A stretch of DNA of 64,000 bases from JAJYUU01 sp963822955 (GCA_963822955.1 CAWGJS010000007.1:434001-498000); one strand, 5' to 3'; numbered from the stretch's first letter, positions 8,652-19,025 are shown. Translations and numbers: made by a program. Notes: generated from the sequence alone by a model not told the origin.

Positions 8652-10322
8652 CTACCCCGCGTCGCGCGCGACGTCGGCGTAGAGCACGGCCGGACTGACC
8701 GCGCCCGCCAGGACCTGCCCCTTGCTGGTGATCAGCACGTTCAGCAGCGTGGTCTGCAGCAGCCGCCCGCTGCCCCACGCACCGTGCACCGGGGTCGTCG
8801 CCTTCAGCAGCGCCTGCAGCAGGGCCGGGACAGGTATCGCCGGAACGCTGGTGTTCAGGGTCGAGCTGTAGGCCGAACTGCCCGAGGACGACGACGACGA
8901 GAACGTGCCGTAGGTCGCGCTGCCCCGCGCGATCATGCCGGAAGCCCCGCTCAGCGCCTGCTTGACCGCGCTGGCCACTTGCGGGTTCGGCGGCGTGGCG
9001 AGGACCGATAGCCAGCTTGTGCCGATCACGTGCGGCGCGCTGGCCGATGCGGCGGCGATTGGCGCAGTCCGGACTCTAATGAACCCGCCGCCGTTGTTGC
9101 CCAGCTTGCGGAAGGCCGCGGGGCTCGACGGCAGCGCAATGATCCGCTGCGCGATGATCCGCTGCATCTTCGGCGAACGGCCGAGCTGCTGGTCGAACGC
9201 CTTGATCATCTTGGCCCGCTGGGCCGCTGGGATGCTCTTCGGCAGGCTCTTGGCGAACTGCGCTTCGATCTTGGCGCGCGCCTTCTTCGGGAGCGCCGGA
9301 AGCTTCGCGAGCTTGCCTGTGGCGATGCGCATCTTCTGGACGCGCACCAGCGGCGCGCTCGACCCGGCCGCGCCGGCCGATACCGGGGCGCCGAGAATGT
9401 CGCCGACCGGGCCGAGGCCCAGTCCTCCGAGGCCGCCCAGGCTCGCCCTGGCAGCCTGCGGGCTGCCTGGCACCGTGACGTGGTGAACGGTCGCGCCCGC
9501 TGGCGGCGTGAAGCTGAAGTTGGAGGCGGCCGGCGTGCCGAAGGTGAGCGCGGTGAAGCCGATGCTGTAGGCGAGCGCCGACGAGGCGCGCGCGTAGACC
9601 TCGACCCGCAGCGGGATGTGCCGGGCTGCGTCAACGGCGATCAGCACGCTGCCGACCAGCGACTTGCTGCTGCGCGGGACCAGCGACAGCTGATACGCGG
9701 CCCGGCCGGCGACGTAGACGTTGCGCTGGACGCTCACGACGGTCGTCGGTCCGACCGCCTTCAGCAACTGAGTTGCGGCTGCCTGCGGCGTGTCCGGAAC
9801 GGAATTACCGACGGCCGAGAAGCCCTGGTGACTGTCGGGCGGAACCAGCCCGTTCCCCTTAACGGGGGGAACGCCCGAGAAATGGTCCGGCAGCGTGTAC
9901 CTGGTCGCGGTCTGGGTCTTGCTGTTCCACACCCATAGGGTGCGGCCGTTCAGACGCAGGTCGGTCTCGCCCGCCTGGACCGGCTCCGCCACCCTGACGT
10001 GTTGCGGGTCGCGGTACCAGATGCTGACCGACTTCGGGCCCGTCGTGAGCGCGGCCGGTCCGCCAGCCTGCTGGGCGAATGCGGGCAGTGCCGGCAGCCC
10101 GAGGTTCGAGGTCTCCTGCACGGTCGCGGTCAGCGGGCCGAGCGGTACCTTCGAGCCCTGGGCGACCTCGGTCAGCAACTGCTGGGCCGTCCGAGGGGCG
10201 AGCGAGGGCGTCGCGTCGGCACTTGCCACCGCCGCTGCGGCGATGACCACTCCGGTGACTGCTACCACTCCGGCTGGCACGGCCCACCGCGCCCGGAGCC
10301 CAAGTCTGCGCACCTTATTCAC
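8652..10322 (-). CDS. LolA/DUF2092-like secreted protein
   Basis: The 556-residue protein begins with GTG and a signal sequence (WAVPAGVVAVTGVVIAAAAVASADA, residues 14-38). The region at about residues 85-280 matches the LolA-like beta-cup fold seen in actinobacterial proteins next to ABC-2 exporters (KSVSIWYRDPQHVRVAEP, TLWVWNSKTQTATRY, ADATARHIPLRVEVY-type strands). A Lys/Arg/Ala-rich helical stretch (about 335-400, AKIEAQFAKSLPKSIPAAQR) interrupts it, followed by a Ser-rich segment and a C-terminal LLITSKGQVLAGAV strand. Family knowledge suggests it carries or senses a hydrophobic substrate outside the membrane for the adjacent transporter. It is the first gene of a three-gene unit with the ATPase and permease. 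Confidence 0.7.
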   Translation of the reverse strand: MNKVRRLGLRARWAVPAGVVAVTGVVIAAAAVASADATPSLAPRTAQQLLTEVAQGSKVPLGPLTATVQETSNLGLPALPAFAQQAGGPAALTTGPKSVSIWYRDPQHVRVAEPVQAGETDLRLNGRTLWVWNSKTQTATRYTLPDHFSGVPPVKGNGLVPPDSHQGFSAVGNSVPDTPQAAATQLLKAVGPTTVVSVQRNVYVAGRAAYQLSLVPRSSKSLVGSVLIAVDAARHIPLRVEVYARASSALAYSIGFTALTFGTPAASNFSFTPPAGATVHHVTVPGSPQAARASLGGLGGLGLGPVGDILGAPVSAGAAGSSAPLVRVQKMRIATGKLAKLPALPKKARAKIEAQFAKSLPKSIPAAQRAKMIKAFDQQLGRSPKMQRIIAQRIIALPSSPAAFRKLGNNGGGFIRVRTAPIAAASASAPHVIGTSWLSVLATPPNPQVASAVKQALSGASGMIARGSATYGTFSSSSSSGSSAYSSTLNTSVPAIPVPALLQALLKATTPVHGAWGSGRLLQTTLLNVLITSKGQVLAGAVSPAVLYADVARDAG

Positions 10323-10430
10323 CCGCCGTTATCACTAAAAGCACCCCGTTCGGTTTCACAATAGCTGCTCTATGCCCGGCCGGAGTCATCCGCAAGTCGG
10401 ATCCGGGTCAGTGGCCAGTCTGATCTGAAG

Positions 10431-12064
10431 TCACTGGCCAGTCGCGACGCTTCCGCCGGTCAGCGGGTCGCCGACCTGCTCGTGGATCTCAGCCAGGTTG
10501 TCGTGCGCCGGGTACTTCGCGGCGGCCGGCCCGTCGGCGAATGCCCTCAGCACGTTCGCGGTGACCCGCCGGGTGAAGTCGCCGGCCGACGGCGTCAGCC
10601 CCCAGCCGTAGGTCGGCGGTCCGAACGACTCGACCCAGCGCATCGTGCCGCAGTTGAAGACCCCGGCACCGCCCTTGTGCGTGTAATAGGCCGAATCGGC
10701 GAAGCTGCTCACGCCGTTGCAGACCAGCGGCGAGTGGGAGAGCACCTGAATCGGCCGCTCGATCGGGTAGCCGGGCGTGACCCGGTCGTACTCGATGCCG
10801 ACCAGAACCTTGAAGCTAGTGCCCTTGCGGACGCCAGTGCCCCGGAACATCCAGGCGCGCGGCGTCTGCACGACGAAGTCGGCGATCGCCGGGTAGCCCT
10901 CGTACAGCGTTCCGATCAGCGAGGATTCCGGGTCGGGATGAGGCGGCTCCCGCCAGTCGCTCGTGACCTGGTCATTGTCCTTGCCGAACATCGGATCGAG
11001 CTCGTAGCTGGTCTTGTAGCAGACGATCAGCCGGTTGTCGCCGACCGTGGTCGGCTCGAGCCGCGTCCGCCGGAACATCGCGTTCGCGCCGAGGAAGGCG
11101 ATGTTCATGCCCTTGTCCCTGGCGGCGGTGACGATGCGCGCGCTCGGGTGGCGACCAGTACTCGTCATGGCCAGGCGACACCAGCGCGGCGGCGCCATCC
11201 AGCGAGTGCGAGTCGGCGGCGATGTCCATGCTGGTCAGGTACGCGAGCGGGAGGCCGAGCCGCTCGGCCAGGTTGATCAGCTTGCGCTCGTAGACCATGA
11301 ACAGGTAGGCGCCGTCGGTATCCCCCGGCCGGTCGAGGCTCACCGCGTACGACCGGTTGTCATAGCTGTCGCCGGGTCCCTTGTACAGGTCGTACTGGCC
11401 CCAGGTGTTGTAGGCCTGCCAGGTCGGCACGGCGTTCTTGATGACGACCTTGCCCGCCGTGCTAGCCGATCTGACCGTCACCGGAACGTACCGCTGGAAG
11501 CCCGAATGCGCGTCCAGCCGGAAGAGGTAGGAGCCCTCTGGCCAGTCGTCTGTCGGCACGGTAAGCGAGACGCCCCACGTGGTGCGCACGGTCCGGGTGG
11601 ACTCGTCGAACCGGGCCGGCGACTGCCGGTGCCCGCGGATGGCACCGGACTGCCAGACCAGCCGGGCGAGATCATGGTTGTACCAGCCCATCCGGAAGGC
11701 CTTAACGCTGAACTCGCGCGACGTTGTCGACACGTACAGGTCGATCGGCTCGCCGGGTCGCACGCTCGCCTGCCCGGTGTAGCCGCCGATCGCGTGCAGC
11801 GGCCCCTGGCTGCTGATCCGCCAGTCCGGGGTAGCCAGGCAGCGAGTTCTCGGACTTGATGGACCGCGGGGCGGCCGGCTTCCGCGTTACCGGGCCGACG
11901 GTGCTCTTGCCCGCGCCGGTCCGGGCGGCGCCCGGCGATTCGCTGAGCTTCACGCCGGCAACGACCGCCGCTGGCACGGCGACGGCGGCCCCGCCGAGGA
12001 ACGCCCTCCGGGTCCAGGTAGATGGCCGCATTGGCCGCGAGTGGCGGTTCACGCCACCAAGCAT
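10431..12064 (-). CDS. Tat-exported DMFase-large-like protein, frameshifted
   Basis: The reconstructed protein starts with a twin-arginine signal (STWTRRAFLGGAAVAVPAAV, near residues 15-34). It continues as the large-domain family of N,N-dimethylformamidase: GEPIDLYVSTTSREFSVKAF, FRMGWYNHDLARLVW, VPTWQAYNTWGQYDLY, and SPGHDEYWS, the conserved HDEYW motif. The last part (MNIAFLGANAMFRRTRLE to the end) continues in another frame. Two single-base shifts break it: one at the CCCC run near 11,835 and one near 11,150. Whether it hydrolyses amides is unknown, since many family members have no assigned substrate. It lies directly after ctaB on the same strand. Confidence 0.7.
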
Positions 12065-12141
12065 TACCCCAGGGGGTCTGCAGGTACATCGGTGATGCGT
12101 ATTTTCGCGCCCAGATCTGGCGGCAGGTCTTGACGCCCTCG

Positions 12142-13133
12142 TTACAGGCCGTGCCAGGGCAGTAGGGCGGTGACGGCCACGCCGCGAACAGCAGCGTCAG
12201 GTACACGATCGACAGGTGGAACAGCCGCATCGGGGCTGGCGCGCTCCCCGCGGCGATCCGGCCACGCAGGCGGTGCGCCTCGGCCAGGAACCAGGCGCCC
12301 AGGACGACGGCGCAGCACCCGTAGATCCAGCCTGCGTCGGGTACCAGCAGCAGGGTCGCCGCGACCATGGCGTAGGAGTAAACGAGAATCTTGCGCGCCA
12401 CTGCAGCCGGCGTCGCGACCACGGGCAGCATCGGCACGTTCGCGGCCGCGTAGTCGTCGCGGAACTTCATCGCCAGCGCCCAGAAGTGCGGCGGCGTCCA
12501 GAAGAAGATGACTGCGAACAGCACGACCGCGGCCCAGCTCACCCGGCCGGTGACTGCGGCCCACCCGACGAGCACCGGGAAGCAGCCAGCCGCGCCGCCG
12601 ATCACGATGTTCGACGCCGTCCGCCGCTTCAGCACGATCGTGTAGATGAAGACGTAGAACAGGATCGCCGCATCAGCCAGGGCCGCAGCCAGCCAGTTCG
12701 CCGCGAGCCCGAGCAGCAGCGTGGACGCTGCGCCGAGCAGGATGCCAGATGCGAGCGCCTCGGCCGGCTTCACGGCGGTGCCCCCGGCTGCGCCAGTCCC
12801 GCCGTGGGCAGCGGATCTCGCCACCAGCGGCCGGCCCGCGGTCCGCTTCATGACCGCGTCGATGTCCCGGTCGATGTAGCAGTTGAGTGTGTTCGCACTG
12901 GCGGCTGCCAGCGCGCCGCCCGCCAGCGTGACCAGGATGAGCCGTACCGACGGCAGGCCGCGTGCAGCGAGCAGCATCGTTGGCAGCGTGGTGACGAGAA
13001 GAAGCTCAATGATCCGGGGCTTCGTCAGCAGGAACAGGCTGCGCGCGATCAGGCGCGCGGGCCTCGGCGGCCGAGCTCTCGCGGTGCCAGACCCCGCCGG
13101 GGCAGGCTTCAGAGCGCCGGTCACTTGTGTCAC
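12142..13133 (-). CDS. ctaB: Protoheme IX farnesyltransferase (heme O synthase)
   Basis: CtaB is a polytopic UbiA-family prenyltransferase that attaches farnesyl to heme B, giving heme O for cytochrome oxidase. Visible features are LTKPRIIELLLVTTLPTM, the first Asp-rich motif NCYIDRDIDAVMKRTAGRPL, the loop IYTIVLKRRTASNIVIGGAAG and FFWTPPHFWALAMKFRDDYA, with at least seven membrane spans. A single missing G near 12,178 switches the frame after YLTLLFAA. The expected ending VAVTALLPWHGL lies in the other frame and stops at 12142; the uncorrected frame runs on for another 220 codons of nonsense. No other heme-A pathway gene is nearby. Confidence 0.9.
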
Positions 13134-13303
13134 TGCCGCGCCTCCGCCGGGTTGCCGGGGCGCCTCGTTAACGGCCCCGCGTCAGCAGACACGCTACCGG
13201 GTCGGCCGCGTGACCTGGCAGCGGGCCATAACCGGCGCGCCTCCATGCTCCGCGAGGTTACGTTCTGTCGTCGGTAAGTTGCCTCGGGTGACGCAGCGTC
13301 TCG

Positions 13304-14401
13304 CTAGAGGCCGCAGCTGCTGAGTGCCGCCCCGAAGGCCGCCTCCCAGCTCGTAAGGGACCGGGCAGGTCCGCCGGCGGCGGCTGGCTTGGCCCGGTCG
13401 AGCGCAGCCAGCGCGCACCGCGTGACGTCTGCCGGGCTCGCGGAGGTCACCATGGCATTGCCGAGCTCGAGCTCGTGCTGGAGGTTGTCACGGCCGTGGC
13501 CCTGGAGAACATCAAGCAGGAGCAAGGGCCTGCCGATGGTGCGCACTTCCGTACAGGTATCGCCGGAGCTGGTGATGACGAGATCGGCGGCCGACATCAG
13601 GTCAGGTATGCGGTCGGTGAAACCGAACGCCCGGAGCCGCGGCTGCCTGGCGGCGACGGCCGCCAGCTTCCGGGCGAGCCGTTCGTTGCGCCCGGCAACC
13701 GCGATCACGTACACACCGGCGTCGGCCAGTGCCTCGGCCACCTCGGCCACCGGACCCAGGCCCCAGGCCCCGGACATCAGCAGGACGCACCGTTCGCCGG
13801 GCGGAACCGCCAGCGCGGCCCGGGCCTGAGACTGGCCCAGCGCGTGGTAGAACGCGGGCCGCACCGGCGGCGGTACCACCTGCACTCTCGCGTCCGGCTG
13901 GAAGCGGTAGACAGCTAGCTCAGCCACGTCCGCAGTGACCAGGTACATGTCGACGTCGCGATGCACCCACAGCCGATGCGGCGTCACGTCGGTGCAGAAC
14001 ACGATGTGCCGCATCGCCGGATACCGGCCGGCGAGCGCGCTCGCGGCGGCGGCACCGGTAGCGAACACCGAGATCAGCAGGTCGACGGGATGATGGTCGA
14101 GGTAATCCCGCAGCGGAGGCACGAGCTTGCGGGTGGCGAGCGCGTCCGCGGTGCGGGCGACCCGGTTGCCGGTGCGCAGGGCCGAGTAGTGGACGGCGTC
14201 GAACAAGCCGGGGATGCCGAGCATGGCGCGGAAGACAGCCTCGCCCGCCGACCCGCTGCGGCGGCCCAGCATCTTCATGGCATCTATCGTCGCTGTCGAC
14301 CAGTCCTGCGCCTGGAGCGCGGACGCGCACGCCGATGCCAGGGCATCGTGGCCCATGCCGATCGAGCCAGACAGCAACAGCGCCGACCTGGTTGCCGTCA
14401 T
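13304..14401 (-). CDS. MGDG synthase-like glycosyltransferase
   Basis: The 365-residue protein resembles the monogalactosyldiacylglycerol synthase / MurG-like GT28 group. It starts with the glycolipid-synthase N-domain motif SGSIGMGHDALASACASAL (about residues 11-29), followed by a C-terminal UDP-sugar-binding half (VLLMSGAWGLGPV, VITSSGDTCTEVRTIGRPLLLLD, GRDNLQHELELGNA). Such enzymes transfer a sugar from UDP-sugar to a lipid acceptor at the membrane. It is monocistronic on the minus strand and divergent from a polysaccharide deacetylase gene 120 bases away. The acceptor lipid is unknown. Confidence 0.75.
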   Translation of the reverse strand: MTATRSALLLSGSIGMGHDALASACASALQAQDWSTATIDAMKMLGRRSGSAGEAVFRAMLGIPGLFDAVHYSALRTGNRVARTADALATRKLVPPLRDYLDHHPVDLLISVFATGAAAASALAGRYPAMRHIVFCTDVTPHRLWVHRDVDMYLVTADVAELAVYRFQPDARVQVVPPPVRPAFYHALGQSQARAALAVPPGERCVLLMSGAWGLGPVAEVAEALADAGVYVIAVAGRNERLARKLAAVAARQPRLRAFGFTDRIPDLMSAADLVITSSGDTCTEVRTIGRPLLLLDVLQGHGRDNLQHELELGNAMVTSASPADVTRCALAALDRAKPAAAGGPARSLTSWEAAFGAALSSCGL

Positions 14402-14522
14402 GCGCAGAGCCCCCGCTGCATGGCTGCACCCTTACCCCGCTGACCGCACCGGATACCAGGTAACCGGCAGCGGGCTAGCCTGAGGCCAGGCTCGTGAGCT
14501 ACCGAGACGGGAGGACAGGCAC

Positions 14523-15311
14523 GTGTCTGGGCGGTCCGGCCAGAGCGCCCGCGCCTGGCGATCTGCCGCTGTGCTGACGGCGGCCGCGGCCGCCGGACTC
14601 GCGGTCGCGCAGGCGGGGCCGGGCATCACCGGGATCGGGCCTGTCCGGATGCGGGCCTTCAGGGGGCTCGCCGGTCAGGGCGATCCCGGTCACGTGGCGC
14701 TGACCTTTGATGACGGCCCCGATCCGAGCTCGACACCGGAGTTCTTGCAGGTGCTGGCCGACTGCAAGGTCCGGGCGACCTTCTTCATGCTCGGCAGCAT
14801 GGTCGCCAGGTCACCTCAGCTTGCCGCGGAGATCGCGAGCGCCGGACACGAAGTCGGCGTCCACGGCTGGGATCACCGCTACCTTCCGGCGCGCAGTCCG
14901 CGGGCCGCCCGGTCTGACCTGACGAGGGCAACCGAGCTGATCGCTGACGTCACCGGCGCCGCGCCGCGGCTGTTCCGGCCGCCATATGGCGTCCTGAGCG
15001 GTCCTGCCCTGCTAACTGCCCGCGAACTCGGCCTCACCCCTGTGCTGTGGGGAGCATGGGGACGGGAGTGGGCACCGGGGGCCACGTCGCAGTCGGTGTT
15101 CCAGACCCTGCAGTGCGGGCTGGACGGCGGCGTCACGGTGCTGCTGCACGATTCGGGCTGCACCTCACCGCCGGGCGCCTGGCAGGCAGGGCTAGGAGCC
15201 GTTCCGCTCTTGCTCGACGAGTGTGAACGCCGCGGGCTGGCAGTGGGCCCGGCCGGCGAGCATGGCCTCCGGCGGTCAGCCTCGCTCGTTGCGGCGAGGC
15301 CGGACGACTGA
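14523..15311 (+). CDS. Polysaccharide deacetylase (CE4, NodB domain)
   Basis: The 262-residue protein has an N-terminal signal or anchor (AVLTAAAAAGLAVAQA, about 17-32) and a NodB domain: TFDDGPD (catalytic Asp and metal Asp, about 60-66), the metal-binding HGWDHRYL (H-x3-H), RPPYG, and the C-terminal LLHDSG His. All canonical CE4 residues are present, so it is probably an active extracytoplasmic deacetylase of N-acetylated glycans such as peptidoglycan. The start is GTG with GGAGGACAG upstream. Its 3' end overlaps the convergent membrane-protein gene by 36 bases. Confidence 0.88.
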   Translation: MSGRSGQSARAWRSAAVLTAAAAAGLAVAQAGPGITGIGPVRMRAFRGLAGQGDPGHVALTFDDGPDPSSTPEFLQVLADCKVRATFFMLGSMVARSPQLAAEIASAGHEVGVHGWDHRYLPARSPRAARSDLTRATELIADVTGAAPRLFRPPYGVLSGPALLTARELGLTPVLWGAWGREWAPGATSQSVFQTLQCGLDGGVTVLLHDSGCTSPPGAWQAGLGAVPLLLDECERRGLAVGPAGEHGLRRSASLVAARPDD

Positions 15312-15731
15312 TCCGACCGTCCCGGTGGCGCCGTAGGTGATCGCGCCATGCCACAGAGCCGTGAAAACGCTGCCAGGGATGCTGCTGCCGTGTACCACCG
15401 TCAGCGCGAATATCAGGATGGCGGCGGCCGCACCTGGCACGACGGCGAAGCGCCACGGCCTGCTACGGGCCCAGCGCAGCGCGCGGCTGTGCCTGCTGCG
15501 AACCAGCGCGCCCGCGCCTGCGACTGTAAAGAACGCCACGATGCCCCAGGACAATGGCGTGAACAGCTCGAAGTGAAGGAAGGCGAGATGCGCGACCATG
15601 TCGGCGCCGGCTGCAACGACGCCGGCCGCGCCGGCGAGCTTCCAGGGCGCCTGTGATAGTGCTGCGCCGGACACCGCCAACTCTTCGCGGGGGCTCAGGT
15701 TGGCCTGATAGGTGCTGGGCGGTGCGCTCAT
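15276..15731 (-). CDS. Four-helix membrane protein of unknown function
   Basis: The 151-residue protein is not recognised. It has four predicted membrane segments (LAGAAGVVAAGADMVAHLAF, LSWGIVAFFTVAGAGALV, FAVVPGAAAAILIFALTVVH, and FTALWHGAITYGATGTVG) and a basic C-terminus. The start at 15731 is supported by AGGAG seven bases upstream, although the frame is open for another 220 bases. Two identical palindromes lie 38-75 bases upstream, so it is probably under a dedicated repressor. It overlaps the 3' end of the deacetylase gene. Confidence 0.65.
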   Translation of the reverse strand: MSAPPSTYQANLSPREELAVSGAALSQAPWKLAGAAGVVAAGADMVAHLAFLHFELFTPLSWGIVAFFTVAGAGALVRSRHSRALRWARSRPWRFAVVPGAAAAILIFALTVVHGSSIPGSVFTALWHGAITYGATGTVGSVVRPRRNERG

Positions 15732-15768
15732 TGTCGACTCCTGCGTGCGACTAGGCCTGACAGGCTTA

Positions 15769-15805
15769 AGATATATCTCCAGGCCGGTGCTGACAAGATA
15801 TATCT
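15769..15805. promoter_or_regulatory. Tandem AGATATATCT palindromes (operator pair)
   Basis: Two perfect copies of the 10-base palindrome AGATATATCT stand at 15769-15778 and 15796-15805. Both sit inside AAGATATATCTCC, 27 bases apart centre to centre. A/T-only cores stand out sharply in this GC-rich DNA. They precede the membrane-protein gene starting at 15731. The rest of the 343-base gap (15732-16074) shows no gene. A PadR-, GntR- or TetR-type repressor site is likely; the regulator is not in this window. Confidence 0.7.
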
Positions 15806-16074
15806 CCTTCGGGCTGCCGGTGCAAGCGCGGCTGAGCTTCGGCTGCCGCACGAGCGCCCCGAAAGATGGCCAAGGGGGGATGACTGAACGTGCCGGATTC
15901 CTTACGATCAGTAATTCAGCGGCCCACGATAGGCGATCCTCAGTACCCATTCAGCTAACGTCAAGGTCAGTAGTGCTTACTGATCTGGGCGGGATCGTGA
16001 ACTGCGTCCGCTGCTGGAGAAGGCCCGCGCGGCCGGACATAGGCTGGCATGGCACTGGGCAAAGGGTGATGGAG

Positions 16075-17928
16075 ATGGACGAGCAGAACAGTGACCGCCA
16101 GCGGCCGGGCATGTGGGAGTCCTGGACGGCATCTGCGGACCAGTCGGGTCAGCCGGGCGATGCCGGGCAGCCGCGCGACGCTGGCCATCCGGAAGAGCCC
16201 GCCCAGGTGCACGCTGCCGGGCAGTCTGTCGACCCTGGCAAGCCAGACGACCCGAGCATGCCCGCCGATCCCGGCGCACCGAACGACACCGCTCAGCTCC
16301 CTCCCTTTACTGAGCCCCTCGGCTATCCGCAGCCTGGTTATCCGGGCTCCGGCTACGGCCAGCCCGGCTACGGCCAGCCCGGCTACGGTGGCCAGCCTGG
16401 CTACGGCCAGCCGTCCGGCCATCCGCAGGCCGGCTACGGGCAGCCCGGTCACGGCGGCTATCAGCCCGGCGGGTACGGGGCCAGCCCGGCTACGGTGGCC
16501 AGCCCGGCTACGGTGGCCAGTCCGGCTACGGTGGCCAGCCCGGCGGCGGGTTCGGCCAGCCGCCGGGTGGCTACGGAGCCCCCGGTGGCTACGGTCAGCC
16601 GCCGCGGCCTCCGCGGCGCCGCGCGCTGACCACGGCGATCACCTACCTCGCCGTGGCCGCCATGGCGGCGGCGGCTGGCGGACTGGTCGTCGCCTTCGCC
16701 GACAGCGCCAGCCAGCAGCCGGCTACGAGTTCTGGCCCGGGCAACGGCGGAACGGGTAACTTCGGCTTGCCGAACAACGGCGCCTTCCCTGGCGGCGGAA
16801 ACGGCAATAGCGGCAATTCCGGGAGCAACATCCCCAGCGGCACTCTGCGGAAGGTGGAGGCGGCTGTTTCGCCCGGGCTCGTCGTCATCACCAGCAACCT
16901 GAAGTACGCCGGCAACGGCGCAGCCGCCGCGGCTACCGGCATGATCATCAGCCGCTCCGGCCTGGTGCTGACCAACAATCACGTCATCAACCAGACAACG
17001 GGTCTCAAGGCGACCGTGGTGTCGACTGGCAAGCCGTACACCGCCAGGTGGCTGGGCTACGACAAGGGCTCTGACGTCGCCGTTATCCAGCTTGAAGGTG
17101 CATCCGGCCTGACCCCGGTGCCGATCGGCAATTCGGCGAACGTCAAGGTCGGCGACCAGGTGGTCGGCATGGGCAACGCCGACGGCACCGGTCACCTCAG
17201 CTATGCGCCTGGCACCATCACGAACCTCAACCAGACGATCACTGCGAGCGATGACGGCAGCGGGGCGGCCTCCGAGCGGCTCACCGGGATGCTGCAGACG
17301 AGCGCGCACATCATTCCCGGCGACTCCGGCGGCCCGCTGGTCAACACTGATGGCAAGGTCATCGGCATGGACACCGCGGCGAGCACGGGGAGCTTCAACA
17401 ACGCTAGCCAGGACGTCGGGTTTGCGATCCCGATCAACCGGGCGCTAACCATCGCACACAAGATCATCTCGGGTCGGCAGGGCCCCGGCCTTCAGATCGG
17501 AAGCTCCGGTTTCGTCGGAGTGCTGGTCCCGAGCGGGCCTGGGGGCTCGCAGAGCACCACGACAGAACCGCGGCTCCAGCTCCGCCAGCAGGAGCAGAAT
17601 CGAGACCCGGGACGGCGGTCCGCTCATACCCGCGCCGTCCACCTGCGTGACGGATGACTCGAGTGCCGGAATACCTACCAGGATCGCGCCGGTGAGCTCC
17701 GGCACCCTCGTGCTGGGCGCGCTCTGCGACACCGCGGCATCCGTGGCCGGAATTGGTGCCGGCGACGTCATCACCCGGGTGGACGACCATCCGGTGACGT
17801 CGCCAGCCTCGCTGATGAAGATCCTGACGGGCGTTCACGGCGGCTCGAAGGTCACGCTGACCTGGGTCACCCCGGACGATCAGAAGGTGAGCCGGACGCT
17901 GATGCTGAGCACGGCGCCGCCACAGTAA
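16075..17928 (+). CDS. HtrA-like S1C serine protease with PDZ, frameshifted
   Basis: The reconstructed protein has a cytoplasmic Pro/Gly/Tyr/Gln-rich tail with repeated GYGQP or GYGGQP units, then one transmembrane helix (TTAITYLAVAAMAAAAGGLVVA). The trypsin-like domain shows catalytic His in LTNNHVI, Asp in KGSDVAVIQL and Ser in PGDSGGPLVN. The C-terminal PDZ domain (VAGIGAGDVITRVDDHPV, SKVTLTW) is in another frame. Two shifts occur: a missing G in the repeat tail near 16,480 and one near 17,560 between the protease and PDZ domains. HtrA-like proteases handle misfolded envelope proteins. ATG at 16075 has AAAGGG eight bases upstream; ATG 16069 is possible. Confidence 0.82.
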
Positions 17929-17959
17929 GGCGCCGCGCCCGGCCGGCCATGATGCTCGG

Positions 17960-19025
17960 CTAGCCAGTCAGCCAGCCGAGCATCTCGGTCTCGCACTGCT
18001 CGATCTCGTCCAGCGCGACATGCTCATCCCTGGTGTGCGCTAGCTGCGGATCGCCGGGCCCGAAGTTCACGGCCGGAATGCCGAGCGAAGCGAACCTGGC
18101 TACATCGGTCCAGCCCAGTTTCGCCCGCGGCTCGCGATTCATTGCCGCGACGAATGAGGCTGAGGCAGGCTCGCCGAGCCCCGGCCGCGCGCCACTGGCA
18201 ACGTCGGTGACAACGACCTCCCAGCCCTCGAATACCTCGCGGACGTGCTGCTCCGCCTGCTCCGCCGAGCGGTCAGGGGCGAACCGGAAGTTGACGCTCA
18301 CCACGCACTCATCCGGGATGACGTTGCCAGCTACTCCCCCGCTGATGCCGACCGCGTTCAGACCCTCGTGGTAGCTCAGACCGTCCACCACCGGCTGGCG
18401 CGGCAGCGTAACCACGGAGCACATCCAGGATGCCGCCCGCCGCATGGATCGCATTACTGCCAAGCCAGGACCGGGCGCTGTGCGCTCGCTGGCCGCGGGC
18501 GATGACGTCCGCCCGCAGGGTGCCCTGGCAGCCGCCCTCGACCACGGCTCCGGTCGGCTCCAGCAGGACGGCGAAGTCCGCCGCCAGCAGGTCCGGCCGC
18601 ACCCGGCTGAGCCGCAGCAGGCCGTTGCGCTCGGCCTCGACTTCCTCGCAGTCGTAGAACACGTAGGTGACATCCCGCACCGCGGTGGTCAGCTGGGCAG
18701 CCAGCCGCAGCTGTACGGCGACACCGGACTTCATGTCGCAACTGCCGCAGCCGTACAGCACACCGTCAACGAGCCGCGACGGAAGGTTGGAGTGCACCGG
18801 CACCGTGTCAATGTGCCCGGCAAGCACGACCCGCTCGGCCCGGCCGAACTCGGTCCAGGCAACGATCGCGTTACCGTCGCGATGCCGAGCCAGGTGCGGC
18901 AGGTCCGCTAGCGCAGCCTGGATAGCGTCAGCGAGCGGCTGCTCGTTGCCGCTGACCGATTCGATGTCGACAAGCTGCGCGGTCAGCTCGCCCGCCGACC
19001 GGGAAAGATCAAGTTTTGCAGGCAC
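17960..19025 (-). CDS. dapE: Succinyl-diaminopimelate desuccinylase, frameshifted
   Basis: An M20 metallopeptidase matching actinobacterial DapE. DapE hydrolyses N-succinyl-LL-diaminopimelate in lysine and peptidoglycan synthesis. Motifs include LAGHIDTVPVH with metal His and Asp (about 68-78), CGSCDMKSGVAV, the catalytic YDCEEVEAERNGL, EPTGAVVEGGCQGTLR, and C-terminal HTRDEHVALDEIEQCE with metal His. One shift near 18,405 separates LRGYA from PRQPVVDGLSYHEGLNAVGI; both halves are otherwise family-like. Its 5' end overlaps the upstream LysR-family gene by 43 bases. It converges on the HtrA-like gene. Confidence 0.88.

Noticed and set aside
10400..10445. Hairpin from ACTGGCCAGT-like words after the DMFase-like gene
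   Set aside because: The copies are direct rather than inverted apart from a 10-base self-palindrome, and no T-tract follows.
11478..12141. Extended C-terminus of CtaB (220 extra codons)
   Set aside because: Result of a one-base shift; it overlaps the DMFase-like gene antiparallel in frame content and has no membrane helices, while the true CtaB ending is in the other frame.
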